Notes: generated from the sequence alone by a model not told the origin. A DNA stretch of 64,000 nucleotides from Accumulibacter jenkinsii (GCA_036625225.1 JAZKUF010000001.1:1302001-1366000), one strand, 5' to 3'; positions 16,462 through 25,106 are shown, counted from the stretch's first letter. Made by a program: numbers and translations.

Positions 16462-18176
16462 CTCCGCTCGCGATCGGCATCGATCGGCTCGAGCGCCAGC
16501 TGCTCGGGGGGCTCGAGCAGGGCTCACCGTGGCTGACCATTCTCGACCAGGCGGGGCTCGCGACCGCCGTCGTCGACGCCGAATTCCGCTTTCTGCGGGT
16601 CAATCCGCAGTACGCCCGGGCGACCGGCAGGACACCGGACTTCTTTCCCGGACGGCACTATTTCGAAGTCTTTCCGCAGGCGGCCATCGAGGCGATCTTT
16701 CGCCAGGTGCGCAGCTCAGGCTTCGCGCACACGCACACCGCACGACCTTTTCTCAGCCGGTCAAACCCGATCCCCGACGCCGGCCACTGGAACTGGTCGC
16801 TGACCCCCTTCGTCGACAGCAACGACGGCAAACACGCACGGCGCGGCAAGACGCGCTACCTGGTGCTGACGATGCAGGAGGTGAGCGCGCCGACCAATGA
16901 CGAAATCCAGTCCCGTCGCGCTGCAGCCGAGCGGTGCACGCTGCTCGACCCACTGCCGGAGGAGTTGCCTGCGGACACGCTGCGCGAACAGAAGCTCGCG
17001 GCCAGTGAACAGCGCTTTCGCAGCCTGTTCAATTCGCTGAGCTCGGGTTTTTCGCTGCACGAGATCATTCTCGACGCGAACGGCAAGCCCTGCGACTACC
17101 GCTTCATCGACCTCAATCCCGCGTTCGAGGCGATCACCGGCCTGCGCCGGGAAGATATCGTCGGCCGCTGCGCGCAGGAGGTCCTGCCGCAGATCGAGTC
17201 ACGCTGGATCGAGCGCTTCGGCGCCGTTGCCCTGACCGGCGACTGTCAGGCATTCGACGATTTCAGCAGCGACCTCGACCGCCGTTACCGGGTCACCGCT
17301 TACCGCCCGGCCATCGGCCAGTTCGCGCTGATCATCGACGACATCACTGCCCTGCACCGGGGCGAGGAATCTTTCGCCCCGCGGGCCTCGCGCCTTGACG
17401 GCAAAGCCCTGACGGCGCAGGCGATCGAGCGCATGCTGCAGGCCTCGCATCTGCGCGCAGCGATCGAAGATGGCGATCTGCACCTGGATTACCAGCCACT
17501 GGTCGCCGGCAGCGGCGAGGTGATCGGCGCGGAAGCGCTGTTGCGCTGGCGGGATCCGGAACGCTTCCTTGGCGTTGCCGAAGACCGCGGGCTGATGGTG
17601 CCGCTGGCCGCCTGGCTGCTCGCCAGCGCCTGTCGGCAGATGAAAACCTGGCTCGATGCCGGGCGGGCGCTGCGCACCGTCGCGGTCAAGCTTTCGCCGC
17701 AACAGTTCTTCCTCCAGGACCTGCCCGAACTGATCGGGCAGACGCTCGCCGCAACCGGTCTCGAGGCGCATTTCCTCGAACTTGACATCAGCGCGCGGAC
17801 GCTGGCCGGGCATGACGACCAGCTCGCCGCGACCCTGGGCCGGCTGCGGCAGCTCGGTGTCAGGCTGGCGAGCGACGATTTCGGAAGCGCTTCGGCATCG
17901 CCGACCGATCTGTGCCGCTTGCCGATCGACACGCTGAAGATCGACCGCAGCTTCATCCGCGACATCGCCACTGACACCAGCGACGCCCACATCGCCGCCG
18001 CGATCATCGCCATGGCCCGCTCGCTGAAGCTCTCGGTGATCGCCACCGGGGTCGACAGCGCAGCCCAGTTCGCGCTGCTCGAACAGCATGGCTGCGACTA
18101 TTACCAGGGACCCCTCTTCGGCCGCCCGCTGCCGGCCGAGCAGTTTCCCGAACATTGTCCGGTACCCTGGCGATGA
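16458..18176 (+). CDS. PAS-PAS-EAL protein with degenerate EAL active site
   Basis: 572 residues: PAS 1 (about 28-145), PAS 2 (about 183-300), EAL domain (about 325-565). EAL domains hydrolyse cyclic-di-GMP with two metals. Here some key residues remain: Glu359 of the EALLRW motif, Asp473-Asp474 of DDFG, Lys494 and Gln550. Others are lost: Lys411 stands where the NxS-motif Asn should be (VKLSP), Asp443 and Ala446 replace the two glutamates of the E-x-T-E motif (ELDISA), and Thr530 replaces the Glu of AEGVE (IATGVD). Hydrolysis is therefore unlikely; binding of the nucleotide or of a partner protein is more likely. Its ATG overlaps the MCP remnant and its stop overlaps cheD. Confidence 0.85.
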   Translation: MTPLAIGIDRLERQLLGGLEQGSPWLTILDQAGLATAVVDAEFRFLRVNPQYARATGRTPDFFPGRHYFEVFPQAAIEAIFRQVRSSGFAHTHTARPFLSRSNPIPDAGHWNWSLTPFVDSNDGKHARRGKTRYLVLTMQEVSAPTNDEIQSRRAAAERCTLLDPLPEELPADTLREQKLAASEQRFRSLFNSLSSGFSLHEIILDANGKPCDYRFIDLNPAFEAITGLRREDIVGRCAQEVLPQIESRWIERFGAVALTGDCQAFDDFSSDLDRRYRVTAYRPAIGQFALIIDDITALHRGEESFAPRASRLDGKALTAQAIERMLQASHLRAAIEDGDLHLDYQPLVAGSGEVIGAEALLRWRDPERFLGVAEDRGLMVPLAAWLLASACRQMKTWLDAGRALRTVAVKLSPQQFFLQDLPELIGQTLAATGLEAHFLELDISARTLAGHDDQLAATLGRLRQLGVRLASDDFGSASASPTDLCRLPIDTLKIDRSFIRDIATDTSDAHIAAAIIAMARSLKLSVIATGVDSAAQFALLEQHGCDYYQGPLFGRPLPAEQFPEHCPVPWR

Positions 18177-18733
18177 GCAACCCGCGCGATCTCGAACGGC
18201 TGGCCCGCAACGTGAACCCCGGCGGCTGGGCAGTCGAAAGCGAGCGGCCGATCGCCACCCTGCTCGGCTCCTGCGTCGCCGTCTGCCTGTGGGATCCGCA
18301 GCTGCGGATCGGTGGCCTCAACCATTTCATGTTGCCGAGGTTCGAGAAATCGGCCAACAAGGACCTCGACATGCTGCTCTGCGGCAATTTCTGCATGGAA
18401 GCCCTGCTCAACGGCATGCTCGCCCGCGGCGCGCAGAAAAGGCGCCTGCAGGCCAAAGCATTCGGCGGCGGCAACGTGGTTTCCTCGCTGGTCGGCATCA
18501 GCATCGGTCAGCGCAACGCCGATTTCGCGCGCGAGTGGCTGACGCGCGAGGCGGTGACCCTGCTCGCCTGCGACCTCCTCGGGCCGTGGTCGCGCAAGGT
18601 CATCTTCGACCCTTTCACCGGCGCGGCCTTCTGCAAGCGGGGCCAGACCAACCAGAGCATCGCCGAGGCCGAGAGCGCCTATGCGAGAACCCTGATCGTC
18701 GCGCCCAAGAAGGCCGACATCGAACTTTTCTAA
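18173..18733 (+). CDS. cheD: chemoreceptor glutamine deamidase CheD
   Basis: 186 residues from ATG 18173, which overlaps the previous stop (ATGA). CheD deamidates glutamines in MCPs and tunes adaptation. The catalytic Cys34 is in LLGSCVAVCLWD and His51 in GGLNHFMLP. The catalytic Thr of Thermotoga CheD would align with Ala28, with Thr29 one position later, so the third residue may be shifted. Also seen are AFGGGNV and ISIGQRNADF, typical of the family. The protein ends KKADIELF; the same -ELF ending is found in the receptor/CheZ-like protein of this cluster. It belongs with cheR and cheB in one adaptation module. Confidence 0.92.
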   Translation: MSNPRDLERLARNVNPGGWAVESERPIATLLGSCVAVCLWDPQLRIGGLNHFMLPRFEKSANKDLDMLLCGNFCMEALLNGMLARGAQKRRLQAKAFGGGNVVSSLVGISIGQRNADFAREWLTREAVTLLACDLLGPWSRKVIFDPFTGAAFCKRGQTNQSIAEAESAYARTLIVAPKKADIELF

Positions 18734-18868
18734 CCCGTATCGCCGAGGTCAGCCGCACTGATGAAAACCCCCTTTCTCTCGCCCTGCGCCGCAGGCGCAA
18801 CCCGGCGCCCGCTGCCCGCTGCCGAACGCAAGCGCGGCCGCTTGCGAAACCGCTGCTGAAGACCGGCC

Positions 18869-19684
18869 ATGGATCAATCCGCTTCCCACATCACCGATCA
18901 GGAGTTCGCGCTCTTCCAGCGGCTGATCCACAAGCTCGCCGGGATCAGCCTGTCGGACGCCAAACGCGTGCTGCTCGTCGGCCGGCTCGGCCGCCGCCTG
19001 ACGCATTACCGCTTCGACACCTACAGCCAGTACTACCGGCTGCTCACTTCCGGCGCTCATCCTCAGGAAGTCCAGCAGATGGTCGATCTGCTGACGACCA
19101 ATGAGACCTACTTCTTCCGCGAGCCGCAGCACTTCGATTTCCTGCGCGACCTGCTGCTCGGCGAGCGGCGTGGCGGTGCACCTTTCCGCATCTGGAGCGG
19201 CGCGAGTTCAAGCGGTGAGGAAGCCTACTCGATGGCGATGGTGCTCGCCGAGCATCGCGCCGACGCGCCCTGGGAGGTCTTCGGCTCGGACATCAGCCTG
19301 ACCGTCCTCGCCAGAGCCCGCGCCGGGATCTATCCGCAGGAGCGAATCTCCGGCATTCCCCCGGCCTGGCTGCGCAAATACTGCCTGAAGGGCGTCCGTT
19401 CGCACGAAGGCAAGCTCCTGATCGATGACACGCTCAAGCAACGCGTCAGCTTTGCGCAGGTCAACCTGACCCAGCCGATCAAAGGCGTCGGCCAGTTCGA
19501 CGTGATTTTCCTGCGCAACGTGATGATCTATTTCGATAGCGACACCAAACGGAAGGTGATCGATAACATGCTGCCAAGCCTGAAGCCCGGCGGCTACTTC
19601 GTCGTCGGCCACTCGGAATCGCTGAACGGCATCAGCAGCCGGCTGAAGACCGTCAAGCCGACGATCTATCAGGAATCCCGGTGA
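18869..19684 (+). CDS. cheR: chemotaxis protein methyltransferase CheR
   Basis: 271 residues. CheR methylates glutamates of MCPs with S-adenosylmethionine. The N-terminal helical domain holds the Arg-rich RVLLVGRLGRRL. The conserved TNETYFFREPQHFDFL, the SAM-binding RIWSGASSSGEEAYSMA and the late FDVIFLRNVMIYF / PGGYFVVGHSESL are all intact. It is 135 bp after cheD, a stretch that contains no convincing gene, and its stop overlaps the GTG of the hemerythrin gene. The MCP of this cluster ends in a pentapeptide that could bind CheR. Confidence 0.95.
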   Translation: MDQSASHITDQEFALFQRLIHKLAGISLSDAKRVLLVGRLGRRLTHYRFDTYSQYYRLLTSGAHPQEVQQMVDLLTTNETYFFREPQHFDFLRDLLLGERRGGAPFRIWSGASSSGEEAYSMAMVLAEHRADAPWEVFGSDISLTVLARARAGIYPQERISGIPPAWLRKYCLKGVRSHEGKLLIDDTLKQRVSFAQVNLTQPIKGVGQFDVIFLRNVMIYFDSDTKRKVIDNMLPSLKPGGYFVVGHSESLNGISSRLKTVKPTIYQESR

Positions 19685-20115
19685 ACCCGCCCGCGCTGCA
19701 CGACCTCGAATGGACCCCTGCGCTGGCCACCGGTCACGCCGGCATCGACGACGATCATCGCGCCATGGTCGGCCTGCTCAATCGCCTGCAGGCAGCCGGC
19801 CGGCGCTCGGCCGAAGGCGAGATCAGGGCCGCGCTGGCCGGCCTCGAAGCCTTTACCCGGGACCATTTCGCGCGCCAGGAACAATTGATGCGCGAGATCG
19901 ATGACGAACTCGCCGCCCGCCATCAGCGGGAACATGTGTCTTTGTTCGACGAGATCTGCGCCCAGGTGGACGACATGAACGAAGGCCTGCTGAGCGCCGC
20001 GGCGATTGCCGACTTCATCCGGCGCTGGTGGCTCGACCATGTCGAGACCGAGGATCGCCGGCTGAGCGCGGCACTCGCGCGTCGGGCGGCACAGAGGGGA
20101 AACGTCGACCCATGA
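19681..20115 (+). CDS. bacteriohemerythrin
   Basis: 144 residues from a GTG at 19681 that overlaps the cheR stop. All ligands of the di-iron oxygen-binding site can be placed: His26 in IDDDHRAM, HFARQE (His and Glu), HQREH (two His), and HVETED (His and Asp). The length fits single-domain bacteriohemerythrins, which bind O2 reversibly. Known members serve in oxygen delivery, or in oxygen sensing when fused to MCPs. Its position inside an overlapping chemotaxis operon, right behind cheR, suggests a link to aerotaxis or to oxygen supply. That is inferred from context only. Confidence 0.9.
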   Translation: MNPPALHDLEWTPALATGHAGIDDDHRAMVGLLNRLQAAGRRSAEGEIRAALAGLEAFTRDHFARQEQLMREIDDELAARHQREHVSLFDEICAQVDDMNEGLLSAAAIADFIRRWWLDHVETEDRRLSAALARRAAQRGNVDP

Positions 20116-20282
20116 CCATGACCCTGGGCAACCAACTGCGCGACCTGCCCGCAGCGCAGAAGATCCAGTCGGCATGGTCCACGGCGCTGCGCGGCCGTGG
20201 CTTTGCTGTCCTCCTCCCAGAAAATCTGGCTAAACCGGTCGCAATCGACCGACTACTCGAGGTGCTCGAAAAATGGCTATGA
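20112..20282 (+). CDS. 56-residue frame ending like a receiver-domain C-terminus; possible relic
   Basis: The ATG at 20112 overlaps the hemerythrin stop and the TGA at 20280-20282 overlaps the next gene, so the frame fits the operon. The first half (MTMTLGNQLRDLPAAQKIQS) is not recognised. From residue 38 it reads ENLAKPVAIDRLLEVLEKWL, which looks like the last strand, the conserved Lys-Pro and helix 5 of a response-regulator receiver domain. No phospho-acceptor Asp is present. It may be the 3' end of a deleted kinase or regulator fused by chance to an upstream start, or a real small protein. Confidence 0.45.
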   Translation: MTMTLGNQLRDLPAAQKIQSAWSTALRGRGFAVLLPENLAKPVAIDRLLEVLEKWL

Positions 20283-21145
20283 CCCTGAAACAGAACTCCA
20301 TCCAACAGACCGAGGCCATCGAGGTCGATCTGCTGCTGCTCGTCCTGCGCGAGCGCTACGGTTACGACTTCAGCGGCTACGGGCGTGCCTCCCTGATCTG
20401 CCGCATGCAGCAGCTGGCCGAGGATTTCTCGGTGCCCCGTCTGGTCGACCTGCTGCCCACCCTGCTACACGACGAAGAGACCGCGCGCGAGGTGATCAAC
20501 CATCTGTCGGTGCCGGTCTCCGACTTCTTCCGTGATCCGCCGGTGTGGAAATACCTGCGCGAAAAGGTGATCCCGGAGCTTGCGAGCTTCCCCCGCATCA
20601 ACATCTGGCAGGTCGGCTGCGGCTGCGGCGAGGAGAGCTATTCGCTCGCCATCCTGCTGCACGAATGCGGTCTCGCACACAAGACGCGGATGATCACCAC
20701 CGACATCAGCAGCGAGCTGCTGGCCAGGGCGCGGCGCGGCAGCTGGCCGATCGAGCAGTTCGGGCAGTGGCGCGCCAACTACCTCGCCGCCGGCGGCAGC
20801 GCCTGCTTCGAGGACTATTTCGTCACCGAGAACGACGATGATCAGCCCGGCGGCGAGCGCATTACCGTGAAGAGCGACAGCCTGCAATCGATCGAATTCG
20901 CCGAGCACAACCTCGTCACCGACGACGCTTTCCTCGAAACGCAGCTTTTGCTCTGCCGCAACGTGCTCATCTACTTCGGCGAGGCGCTGCAGGCAAGGAC
21001 CTTTGGCATCTTCGAGCGCAGTCTGCAGCGCGGTGGCTTCCTGGTCCTCGGCAGCAGCGAGTCGATCCCGCACAGTGCCCGCAACTGGACGGCACAGCAG
21101 TCCAGGCTGCGTGTCTTCCGCAAGGTGATGTCGAGAGTGCAATGA
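20273..21145 (+). CDS. second CheR-type methyltransferase
   Basis: 290 residues; starts at ATG 20273 or the second ATG at 20279, which overlaps the stop of the small frame before it. CheR-like features: DFFRDPPVWKYL in place of the FFRxP motif, SAM-binding IWQVGCGCGEESYSLAIL, and QLLLCRNVLIYFGE / GGFLVLGSSESI. It differs clearly from the first CheR (19684), so it probably serves another receptor set or a different substrate. CheR homologues of this type are often found with CheB-REC and hybrid kinases rather than with MCPs, which fits the genes that follow. Its stop overlaps the chimeric regulator by 4 bp. Confidence 0.88.
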   Translation: MAMTLKQNSIQQTEAIEVDLLLLVLRERYGYDFSGYGRASLICRMQQLAEDFSVPRLVDLLPTLLHDEETAREVINHLSVPVSDFFRDPPVWKYLREKVIPELASFPRINIWQVGCGCGEESYSLAILLHECGLAHKTRMITTDISSELLARARRGSWPIEQFGQWRANYLAAGGSACFEDYFVTENDDDQPGGERITVKSDSLQSIEFAEHNLVTDDAFLETQLLLCRNVLIYFGEALQARTFGIFERSLQRGGFLVLGSSESIPHSARNWTAQQSRLRVFRKVMSRVQ

Positions 21146-21696
21146 GCGGCAGGCCGAAAATCCTCGTCGTCGACGACCGGGCCGCCAACCCGCGGGCGTG
21201 GCCCGCCGGCAATACGGCCGCGGCCCCTGAACAGCTGCCGACGACTTATCGCGACGCGCGCGTCCTGGTGGTCGACGACCAGGCGCTCAACCGCGAGATC
21301 GTCTGCGAGCTGCTGGCGATCGTCGGCATCGTGCCGCAGCTCGCGGAGAACGGCCGCCAGGCGCTCACCCTGCTCGCGGCGGCCGGCGCGCAGGCTTTCG
21401 ACCTGGTGCTGATGGACATCCAGATGCCGCTCCTCGACGGTCTCGCGGCGACCCGGGCGATCCGCGCGCTGCCGGGTTTTGCGACGCTGCCGATCATCGC
21501 CATGACCGCGCACACGATGGTGCACGAAAAGCAGAGCTGCCTCGACCAGGGAATGAACGATCACCTCGGCAAGCCTTTTTCGCTGCCCGCCTTCTTTGCC
21601 CTGCTCGCCAGATGGCTGCCGCCGCCCCCCAACCCGGTCGCCGCGCCGAGGTCGCCCGCCGATCAGGACTCCGATTTCGAGGTCGCCCGGCAATGA
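21142..21696 (+). CDS. chimeric response regulator (receiver start fused to a second receiver)
   Basis: 184 residues. It begins with the opening of one receiver domain (KILVVDDRAAN, residues 6-16), but this breaks off after about 15 residues. A linker leads to a complete second receiver: YRDARVLVVDDQALNREI (residues 36-53), phospho-acceptor Asp92 in LMDIQMPLLDG, Thr in MTAHT and Lys144 in HLGKPF. The linker and second receiver closely match the receivers at the C-termini of the two hybrid kinases downstream (YRNARVLVVEDQPINREI, YQNAQVLVVEDQPLNREI). The simplest reading is an in-frame deletion that removed the rest of receiver 1 and a kinase core. The remaining receiver looks functional. Both ends overlap neighbours by 4 bp. 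Confidence 0.85.
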   Translation: MSGRPKILVVDDRAANPRAWPAGNTAAAPEQLPTTYRDARVLVVDDQALNREIVCELLAIVGIVPQLAENGRQALTLLAAAGAQAFDLVLMDIQMPLLDGLAATRAIRALPGFATLPIIAMTAHTMVHEKQSCLDQGMNDHLGKPFSLPAFFALLARWLPPPPNPVAAPRSPADQDSDFEVARQ

Positions 21697-22811
21697 CTCG
21701 TCGAGCCGCGGGAAACGGTGTGAAAATCGGTCTGAAAATCGGCGAGAAGATTGCGGCGCGCGTGCTGCTCTTCATCCTCCTCGGCTGCAGCGGGACGATC
21801 GCCGTCGGCGAGCCGTCGCCGCCGCCCGGCGCGGCGACGGCGACAGCGGCGGCCAAAGTCGGCCTGCAGCCCCTCGGCTATCCGGCGGCGATGATCGGCG
21901 CCCTGCTGCGCCGCGACCGAATCCTCAAGCGCCGGCTGAGCGAACTGGGCGAGCCGCTCGCCACTTTCGCCTTCCCGCGCGGCAGCGACATGATCGGGCG
22001 CTTCGCCGATGGCCGCCTCGACGCCGGCCTGCTCGGCGACATGCCGACGATCATCCTCGCGACCCAGGCCCCGGTGGCGATCGCCGGCCTTGCCAAGCTC
22101 AGCGCGACGGCGATCGTTGCGCACCAGGACGGCTGGCTGGCGAGCATCAAGGGCAAGCGCCTGGCGTACATTCCCGGTTCGAGCGCGCATTACACCCTGC
22201 TGCAGGCACTGGCCAGCGTCGGTCTCTCCGAGCGCGACGTGACGCTGGTCGAGCTGGCGATCGACGACATGCCGGCCGCCCTCGCGCAGCGGCAGATCGA
22301 CGCTTTCGCCGCCTGGCAACCGGCCCCGGCCATTGCCCTCGCGAGCGACCCGCAAGCGCGGGTGGTTTTCCGCAGCCTCAGCTTCGACTACTTCGTCTTC
22401 AGCCGGCGGTTTGTCGAGCGCAGTCCGGAAGCGGCGGACCAGTTGCTCGCAGCGCTCGTGCGCGCGCTCGAATGGCTGCGCATCAGCCGCCGGAACATCG
22501 AAACCGCTGCCCATTGGGCGATGGCCGACGGCGCCGCTTTCAGCGGCCGCAGCAGCCGCCTGACGCTGGAGCAGGCGGTCTCGATTGCCCGCCGCGAGCT
22601 CATCGAAGTCCCTGCAGCGCCGGCGATCCCGGTTTCGAGCCGGGATCAGCAGGCCTTGCATGACGAGTTCGAATTCCTCCAGAGGCTCGGCAAATTGCCC
22701 GCCTCGACGCCCTGGGAACGGGTGGCGGGGGCTTTCGAATACGACGGCCTGCAGCGCATCATGGCGGCGCCGGCGCGCTACCAGTCGTATCACTTCGACT
22801 ACCGGGATTAG
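21693..22811 (+). CDS. periplasmic substrate-binding lipoprotein, ABC-type (NMT1/SsuA/NrtA-like), orphan
   Basis: 372 residues from ATG 21693, overlapping the previous stop. A basic head is followed by a hydrophobic stretch and a lipobox LLGC with Cys32 as the likely lipid anchor; Ser at +2 would send it to the outer membrane by the enteric rule. The body resembles type-2 solute-binding proteins for sulfonates, nitrate or thiamine precursors: FADGRLDAGLLGDMPTIIL, KRLAYIPGSSAHYTLLQAL and IDAFAAWQPAPAIAL. No permease or ATPase gene is nearby. It ends 3 bp before a hybrid kinase with a periplasmic sensor. It may therefore be a ligand-binding partner of that kinase; the ligand is unknown. Confidence 0.82.
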   Translation: MTRRAAGNGVKIGLKIGEKIAARVLLFILLGCSGTIAVGEPSPPPGAATATAAAKVGLQPLGYPAAMIGALLRRDRILKRRLSELGEPLATFAFPRGSDMIGRFADGRLDAGLLGDMPTIILATQAPVAIAGLAKLSATAIVAHQDGWLASIKGKRLAYIPGSSAHYTLLQALASVGLSERDVTLVELAIDDMPAALAQRQIDAFAAWQPAPAIALASDPQARVVFRSLSFDYFVFSRRFVERSPEAADQLLAALVRALEWLRISRRNIETAAHWAMADGAAFSGRSSRLTLEQAVSIARRELIEVPAAPAIPVSSRDQQALHDEFEFLQRLGKLPASTPWERVAGAFEYDGLQRIMAAPARYQSYHFDYRD

Positions 22812-22814
22812 CGC

Positions 22815-25106
22815 ATGCACCGCCCCGGCCAGGAGCATCCCCCCGCTTCAGGATCAGCCAGGAGCAGCATCGTGCTGCGCGTCGCCGGTCTGTTCGGGGC
22901 ACTGCTGATCCTGGCGATCAACGCCATGCTCGCCATCTGGCTCTACGGGCTGCCGTTCTTCGGCCTCACCGGTGCCACCGGGATCCACCTCGCCGAGGCG
23001 AGGCGGGCCCTCGAACTGAGCGCCGACAGCCGTGTCCGGCAGATCGAGAGGGCCTTGCGCGAGCGCCGCGGCGATCTCCGCCTGCTGGCCGAAAACCCCG
23101 CCATCGAGCAGGCGCTGGCGACCGCGACGACCGCCGCCGGACAGGCCGCGGCGAACCTGGCCCTGCGTCGCCACCTCAGCTCGCTGGACGCCGCTTACCC
23201 GGATATCTACGCCGATCTGAAGCTGCTGACGGTCAGCAGCGGCGCCCTGCTCTCGGTCAGCGACACCGCTTCGCCGGCATCATCGGTTGCTGACGCCGCC
23301 CTGCTCGATCGCCTGACGACCGCCGGCATCGTCGAATACATCGAGACCACGCTGAGCCCGGAAGCCGGCCTGCTCATCGCCCGCCAGGTGCTGGCGCGCA
23401 ACGCTGACGGGACTCCCACCGGCCAGCTGCTCGGCGTGCTGCTGGCCCGGGTGTCGGTCAAATCGATGCTCGGCGAATTCGATCGCGTCGAACTGCGTTC
23501 ACTGGGGAATTCCGGTTCGGTGGCGCTGTTCGACCAGCAGCAGCGCTTGCTGGCCAGCTTCAGCCTCTCGCCGCCTGCCGGCAACGCCGCGCAGGGATCG
23601 CCGCCCTCCCCGCTGGGGATCGAGGGCAGCTTCGTCGAGAGCGGTGCCGACGGACAGGCGGTGCTCGCCACCTACCGCTTCGTGCAGCTCGGTGGCAGCG
23701 AGGGATGGCAGCTGGTCTTTCGCCGCGACCGCGACGAAGCCCTGCACGACATTTCGCAACGCGCCTGGCAACTGTTCCTCGTCGGCCTGCTCTTCACCGC
23801 TTTCTGCCTGCTCGTCGTCATCCTCACCGCGCGCCATGTGACGCAGCCGATCCGGCGGCTGGCCGAAGTCGCGCAGCGGCTCGCCGGCGGCGACCTGAGC
23901 GCTCGCGTCGGCTCGCAGTTGCCGGCCGGGGATCATGAAGTCGCCGCCCTGGCCACCACTTTCGACGCCATGGCCGACCGTTTCCAGAGCTGGCAGACGA
24001 CCCTGGCGCACGAGGTCGCCGGGCGCACGCGGGAACTGCAGGCGGAAAAGCACACCGCGCAGCGCTACCTCGATGTGGCCGGCGTCATGCTGCTGGTGCT
24101 CGACCCCGACGGCCGGATCGCGCTGATCAACCGCAAGGGATGCGAGGTCCTCGGCTGGGGAGAGCGTGAACTGGTTGGCTCCGACTGGTTCAGCGGCTTT
24201 ATCCCGGCAGCCGAACAGGCAAGCACCCGAGCCTTCTTCGCCCGCCTGATGAGCGCGCAGGCGGTCCTGCCGATGCGTAACGAAAAGACGATCATCAACG
24301 CCGCCGGCGAGGAGCGGGTGATCGACTGGCGCAACATCCTCCTCCAGGGCGATGACGGCGCGATTCAGGGCGTTCTCTCTTCGGGCGAGGACATCACCGA
24401 GCGCAAGCGCATCGAGCGCCAGTTGACCGAGCAGCAGACGCAGCTCGAGTCGATCGTCGCGCAGCGCACCGCCGATCTGACCGCAGCGCTCGCCGCGGCC
24501 GGCGTCGCCGACCGCGCCAAGGACGCTTTCCTGGCCAACGTCAGCCATGAGCTGCGGACACCGCTCAACGCCGTCGTCGGCCTCGCTGAACTCGCCCGCC
24601 ATCTCGGCACCGACGCGCGCCAGCTCGACTATCTCGACAAGATCGCCAATGCCGGCAAAACCCTCGGCCATCTGATCAACGACCTGCTCGACCTGTCGAA
24701 GATCGCCGCCGGTCGCCTGACCTTCGAAACGGTCACTTTCAGCCTGCGCCAGCTGATCCGGCGCAGCAGTTCGGTGATGTCGCACAAAGCGCGGGAGAAA
24801 GGGCTGGAACTTCAGCAGACGGTCGACGAGGCGGTGCCCGATGTGCTCGTGGGCGACCCGCTGCGGGTCGAGCAGATCCTGCTCAACCTGCTCAGCAACG
24901 CGATCAAATTCACCGCCGCGGGCCGCGTCGACGTGCGCATCAGCCTGCACCAGCTGGCCGCCAGTCGCGCCTGTCTCGATCTTCGGGTCGAAGACACCGG
25001 CGTCGGCATCAGCGAGGAAGAGCAGCAGCAGCTCTTCGAACCTTTCTCGCAAGCCGACGCGTCGATGTCGCGCCGCTTTGGCGGCAGCGGCCTGGCCGAA
25101 GTTTAA
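22815..25106 (+). pseudogene. hybrid sensor kinase, 5' part, cut by an IS element
   Basis: 763 residues are readable, of which the last three (A-E-V) and the stop come from the IS. Domains: membrane segment (about 20-45), large periplasmic sensor (about 50-310, dCache-like), second membrane segment (about 317-338), HAMP, PAS/PAC (about 415-530), coiled coil, HisKA with His578 in NVSHELRTPLN, and HATPase with LLSNAIKF up to GGSGL. There it breaks in the middle of the conserved GGSGLGLA motif. Joining base 25095 to 27206 restores one frame of 1147 residues with receiver and HPt. The truncated protein lacks the last ATP-lid elements and is probably inactive as a kinase, though the sensor part may still fold. 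Confidence 0.9.
25092..25095. repeat. target-site duplication CTGG, left copy
   Basis: CTGG lies immediately left of the IS and again immediately right of it (27202-27205). Keeping one copy restores the interrupted kinase frame exactly (GGC CTG GGG CTT), which supports this as the duplicated target. Confidence 0.7.

Noticed and set aside
18761..18859. 32-codon frame between cheD and cheR starting MKTPFLSPCAAG
   Set aside because: No ribosome site, Arg/Pro-rich composition of noncoding GC-rich DNA, no similarity to neighbours.
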